Shown: one piece after another, positions 5,001-8,057 of the stretch | Layout of the letters: every line of letters starts with the position of its first letter | Numbering within the stretch: the stretch's first letter is position 1 | Source: Kiritimatiellia bacterium | GTDB lineage: Bacteria > Verrucomicrobiota > Kiritimatiellia > RFP12 > UBA3636 | NCBI GenBank assembly: GCA_016295275.1 | Contig: JAEDLN010000107.1 | Coordinates: 1-8,057, forward strand | Length of the DNA: 8,057 nt | Reading direction: 5' to 3' | Notes under the pieces: model-generated | The model's database searches: none | Seen by the model: the letters and a program-made list of their open reading frames with translations, nothing else | What the model was told of the DNA's origin: nothing | Program-made: the position numbers and the translations under genes

Positions 5001-8000
5001 TTACTGAATATTCCGGTCCGCCAACTCCTTCATGATTTCCCGCAAAGCACGTTTGTTGGCGGAGGAGAAGTTGTCGGAAACAACACCAATCCGGCGAACG
5101 ATTTCCGCCGCCAACTTGTACTCGGAAACGCGCATAAGAGCCTGCGCATAATGCAAATGGATGTACGGATTCTCTTTATCGAGCGAAACCGCTTCCTCCA
5201 AAGCCTCTCGGGCACCGGCATAGTCCTCGCGAGCCATCAATACGCAGCCAAGCGTATCCCAAATCGTGGCCTGGGAATCATCTAGCGACAATGCTTTCCG
5301 AACCAAAACCTCCGCCTCCTCGTTCTTGTGCAACGCAAGTTTCGCACAGGCCAGATCATTCAAGGAAAAGATAGAATTCGGCTGATGAATCAGCGAGCGT
5401 TCCAAAAAGTCTTCCGCCGAGGCGAATCGCTCTTCCTCCAGTTGGAGTGAGCCTAAAATGTAGTTGGCAAAGGAATGGTCCGGTTTGCGCGAGACGATTT
5501 CACGGGCATGACGAACGGCGGAAATCTTGTCGCTCAAAGCATAGTCCATGCGCAAAAGCATGTCCATGACCGGCAGGACATCCACCCCCTTCGCATTCAT
5601 GATTGCTTTCGCAAAGTCTTCACGTGCTTCGGCGTAGCGTCCCGACAAAACACGCGTTCTTCCACGCGTAAATAATGCCTGAAAATCTTTTTCTCCCTTG
5701 ATGCGAATCAGTTCGTCCGAGACTTTCACCATATCCGCCAGTGCCAGCTTCCGTTCTTCCTGATTGCCTGCCTGACTGGCAATTTCATAGCGCTGGGAGT
5801 GGATGAGAGAGAGCAACACGTACACGCTCGCATTCTCCCGATCGATCTCCCGCAGACGCTCCGTCTGAACACGGGCCGAATCAAGATTGCCTGCAATCAA
5901 ATCCAAAGCGGCGGACTCAAACAAAATTCGATCCTCCGGAACCCCTGCGCCACTCGCACGCAACAGATAATTGCGCGCCTCTTGGAAACGTCCGTCTTGA
6001 ATGCAGACATGCGCAATACCAAGTAAGGCATTCGGATTGACCGGATCGGACTCCAGAACCTGTAGATAGTTGCCTTCCGAAGCAACCGTATCGCCCGATT
6101 GCAAATATACCTCGGCCATCATACTGCGAATCCGATTGCGATTGACGGGATCCGCACTCTTTTCGGCATACTTCAAGGAATGCAACGCAAGCTCCGAATT
6201 GCCGGACTGGGCCCATGTCCAGCCTAAACTCATAAATGCCTGCGGATTCGTAACATACCCAAAGGACGAAGAGAGACTCCAGATGTTCGGCGGCGTTGTC
6301 CCCTTTTGCTGGAAATCGGCGAGAACCCTATTGACCGCTTCCACACGATTCGTATGTCCGTCTTGATGGACGATGTTCGCCCAGTTCAACATGGCAGATA
6401 CATTGTCCGGATCGAAGGCCACGGTACGATCGAACACGCGGAATGCTTCCTCCCGCCGATTGACCTGCTGCAAAAGAAATCCCGTATTGTTTGCAATAAA
6501 CGAGGCGGCCCGACGGATGATTTTCTGATTGAAGAGGATGCGGGAATAGGCATCTTCCGGAATCTCCCGGAAAGCTTCGTCCAAATCATCCAGCATCTTC
6601 AGTACCTTTTCATCAATCGGTTGCTCTTCGGCAATTTCTTTCGCCTTCCCTTCCGGAATGCCCAAAAACGAAAACCCATTTGGCAAAATATCCAATTTGG
6701 CAAGATGCCACAAATCCGGCAACACGGTTAGGGCCAAACGTTCGTCCGCATCATCACGTGCCGAAATCCATTCGCGGATCAGCGGAATCATGCCGACATC
6801 CAACATGTTTTGCAGACGAACGCTCGGAAGCTTTTCACGAAACGAGACCGTCGATTGTTTGGCGTTGCCTTTCGAAAGGTTGATGATGTTGATGTCTATT
6901 CCCCGCTCATGGGCTCGAATCAGAATGTTCTCATCGAGTGGTGTCGCTGTCACAAGCCAGTCCCGCCCTTCAAGATTTTCCAGCAGAAGATCAACGTAAT
7001 CCCGGACAAACCGTTGACCGGAAACACGCGCGTCATCGGAATTGTGGTACGCCGTATATCCCAGAAAGAGTGCTGCAATGAAAACGACCGCCGTTCGCAG
7101 ACGAAAAGAAACGGGAGCGCTCAAACAGAAATCGATGATGATCATTTGCACCCAGGCGATAATATACCCAAAGGTGAGCGCAACCATGCAGTAAGGAAGA
7201 ATTTGCAGCGACTCGACATTGTAAAACTGCCAGGGCGAAAAACTCAGATCCAGCAAAACGAGAATCGAGGTAATGGCCACAACAATGTGCAATGCGACAA
7301 TGGCCCCCGTTTCATGCGCATTCAATGCCCGCGCCGCAACCATCAGCACCGCCAAAAACGGAAGAACCGTAAGAGAGAGTAAAATCAACCACCAAGCGCG
7401 GGGAATCGAGCCGATGACGCCCACCACAAGCCCGAGTACCTCGGTTTTGATCAGGTTGAACAAATTCGGATGTCCGTCCGTAAGAATTCGATAACCTTCC
7501 GAATGATAATACGACGCAATTTCACACGAAAGAAGCAATAGCATCGGCCCGACCACCAAAAGGACCGATAGAAAGAACGACCGGACTGAAAGCCGATCAT
7601 CGCTCCAAAGCAGAAAAAGCGCATACAAAAGAACCAGTGGAGCAAAGCCGACAAAACTCGGAACCTGCCCCATGCCGGCACCGAACAACACGAAAAACAC
7701 GTATAGGTTCGAAAGACGACGGCAAAGCGCGTACTGCAAGAGAAAATAAAAACTCAACAGAAGCCAACACAGATAGAACCCGTATGGATAGGGCTGCGTC
7801 GATGCAAACCAGAAAGGCGCCGAAAACAAGAGCGCAAATGCGCCGGCCAATCCCGAAATGACCGGAACCCATTTCAAATACCCGAGAACCCTCTCTTCCC
7901 CGACAACAACCGAGACCGTTTTGTGCAAAAGTTTCCGGTCAATCACAACCAGAAGAAAATGCGCAAGCACCAAAAAGGTGAGAGCAATTGCAAGTGAACT

Positions 8001-8057
8001 GAAAAACGTATTGAGGACATTGCACCACAACGTAAGGGAGGCGGTCGGGGCAACACT
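5001..8057 (-). CDS. Multi-pass membrane protein with C-terminal TPR array, DUF2723/GT-C-like; N-terminus cut by window edge
   Basis: 1018 residues are visible. The frame is open to the right edge, so the TTG at 8030 is probably internal and the true start lies outside. Residues 1-336 hold about nine or ten hydrophobic spans. Then comes a soluble region with GRDWLVTATPLDENIL (364-379), followed by roughly ten to twelve TPR units from about 530 to 995; good examples are SGRYAEAREDFAKAI and AREDYAGAREALEEA. The architecture matches PVC-group proteins with a DUF2723-type membrane domain and a TPR tail; DUF2723 proteins are GT-C-fold, O-mannosyltransferase-like. The SAPFWFASTQPYPYG stretch (79-93) and GAGMGQVPSF (126-135) sit where I recall an acidic EVY and an NHH-type motif in relatives, so catalytic competence is doubtful. 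The signature N-terminus is off-window. A role in envelope glycan work or assembly is inference. It is the upstream neighbour of murI. Confidence 0.75.
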   Translation of the reverse strand, partial: SVAPTASLTLWCNVLNTFFSSLAIALTFLVLAHFLLVVIDRKLLHKTVSVVVGEERVLGYLKWVPVISGLAGAFALLFSAPFWFASTQPYPYGFYLCWLLLSFYFLLQYALCRRLSNLYVFFVLFGAGMGQVPSFVGFAPLVLLYALFLLWSDDRLSVRSFFLSVLLVVGPMLLLLSCEIASYYHSEGYRILTDGHPNLFNLIKTEVLGLVVGVIGSIPRAWWLILLSLTVLPFLAVLMVAARALNAHETGAIVALHIVVAITSILVLLDLSFSPWQFYNVESLQILPYCMVALTFGYIIAWVQMIIIDFCLSAPVSFRLRTAVVFIAALFLGYTAYHNSDDARVSGQRFVRDYVDLLLENLEGRDWLVTATPLDENILIRAHERGIDINIINLSKGNAKQSTVSFREKLPSVRLQNMLDVGMIPLIREWISARDDADERLALTVLPDLWHLAKLDILPNGFSFLGIPEGKAKEIAEEQPIDEKVLKMLDDLDEAFREIPEDAYSRILFNQKIIRRAASFIANNTGFLLQQVNRREEAFRVFDRTVAFDPDNVSAMLNWANIVHQDGHTNRVEAVNRVLADFQQKGTTPPNIWSLSSSFGYVTNPQAFMSLGWTWAQSGNSELALHSLKYAEKSADPVNRNRIRSMMAEVYLQSGDTVASEGNYLQVLESDPVNPNALLGIAHVCIQDGRFQEARNYLLRASGAGVPEDRILFESAALDLIAGNLDSARVQTERLREIDRENASVYVLLSLIHSQRYEIASQAGNQEERKLALADMVKVSDELIRIKGEKDFQALFTRGRTRVLSGRYAEAREDFAKAIMNAKGVDVLPVMDMLLRMDYALSDKISAVRHAREIVSRKPDHSFANYILGSLQLEEERFASAEDFLERSLIHQPNSIFSLNDLACAKLALHKNEEAEVLVRKALSLDDSQATIWDTLGCVLMAREDYAGAREALEEAVSLDKENPYIHLHYAQALMRVSEYKLAAEIVRRIGVVSDNFSSANKRALREIMKELADRNIQ

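Noticed and set aside
6306..7382. Plus-strand frames of 141 and 190 residues
   Set aside because: Shadows of the TPR membrane gene with low-complexity composition and no domain.
8028..8030. TTG as the start of the TPR membrane gene
   Set aside because: The frame stays open to the window edge, the first hydrophobic span begins almost at once, and no ribosome binding site is seen, so the gene is better read as truncated by the edge.

Overview
The window looks like chromosomal DNA of a mid-GC Gram-negative bacterium. A membrane protein with a long TPR tail that resembles the DUF2723 family, a secreted EEP-family nuclease with an Ala/Pro/Glu tail, and the codon use all recall the PVC group (Kiritimatiellota, Lentisphaerota, Verrucomicrobiota). 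This placement is recalled from family patterns and is not proven. I see no mobile element, tRNA, rRNA or CRISPR array.

Layout. (1) 1-1641, minus strand: a secreted endonuclease/exonuclease/phosphatase protein. Its C-terminus runs off the left edge inside a 69-bp (23-residue) in-frame tandem repeat. The annotated start is a GTG with no ribosome binding site and a -10-like box only 7 nt upstream, which suggests a leaderless mRNA. (2) 1642-1935: a divergent intergenic region holding both start regions, three AAACGTC heptamers, and a possible 30-codon basic leader ORF whose stop codon overlaps the ribosome binding site of the next gene. (3) 1936-4095, plus strand: a probable two-gene operon of a metallo-beta-lactamase/beta-CASP ribonuclease-like protein (CPSF/Ysh1 type) followed by a Bax inhibitor-1-like membrane protein. 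It ends in a very strong intrinsic terminator at 4151-4186. (4) 4202-8057, minus strand: glutamate racemase (murI) lies downstream of a large membrane/TPR gene that enters from the right edge. The two are separated by 70 nt containing a 13-bp hairpin.

How the genes may work together. The two plus-strand genes converge on the two minus-strand genes at the terminator. MurI supplies D-glutamate for peptidoglycan, and the TPR gene upstream is a multi-pass membrane protein, so that pair leans towards cell-envelope work. The beta-CASP protein probably acts on RNA in the cytoplasm, and the BI-1-like protein is a probable cation-leak channel in the inner membrane. The co-occurrence of those two is the least explained part of the layout. 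I found no defence system or other clearly new multi-gene system. The most unusual items are the tandem-repeat tail, the probable leader ORF and the leaderless start.
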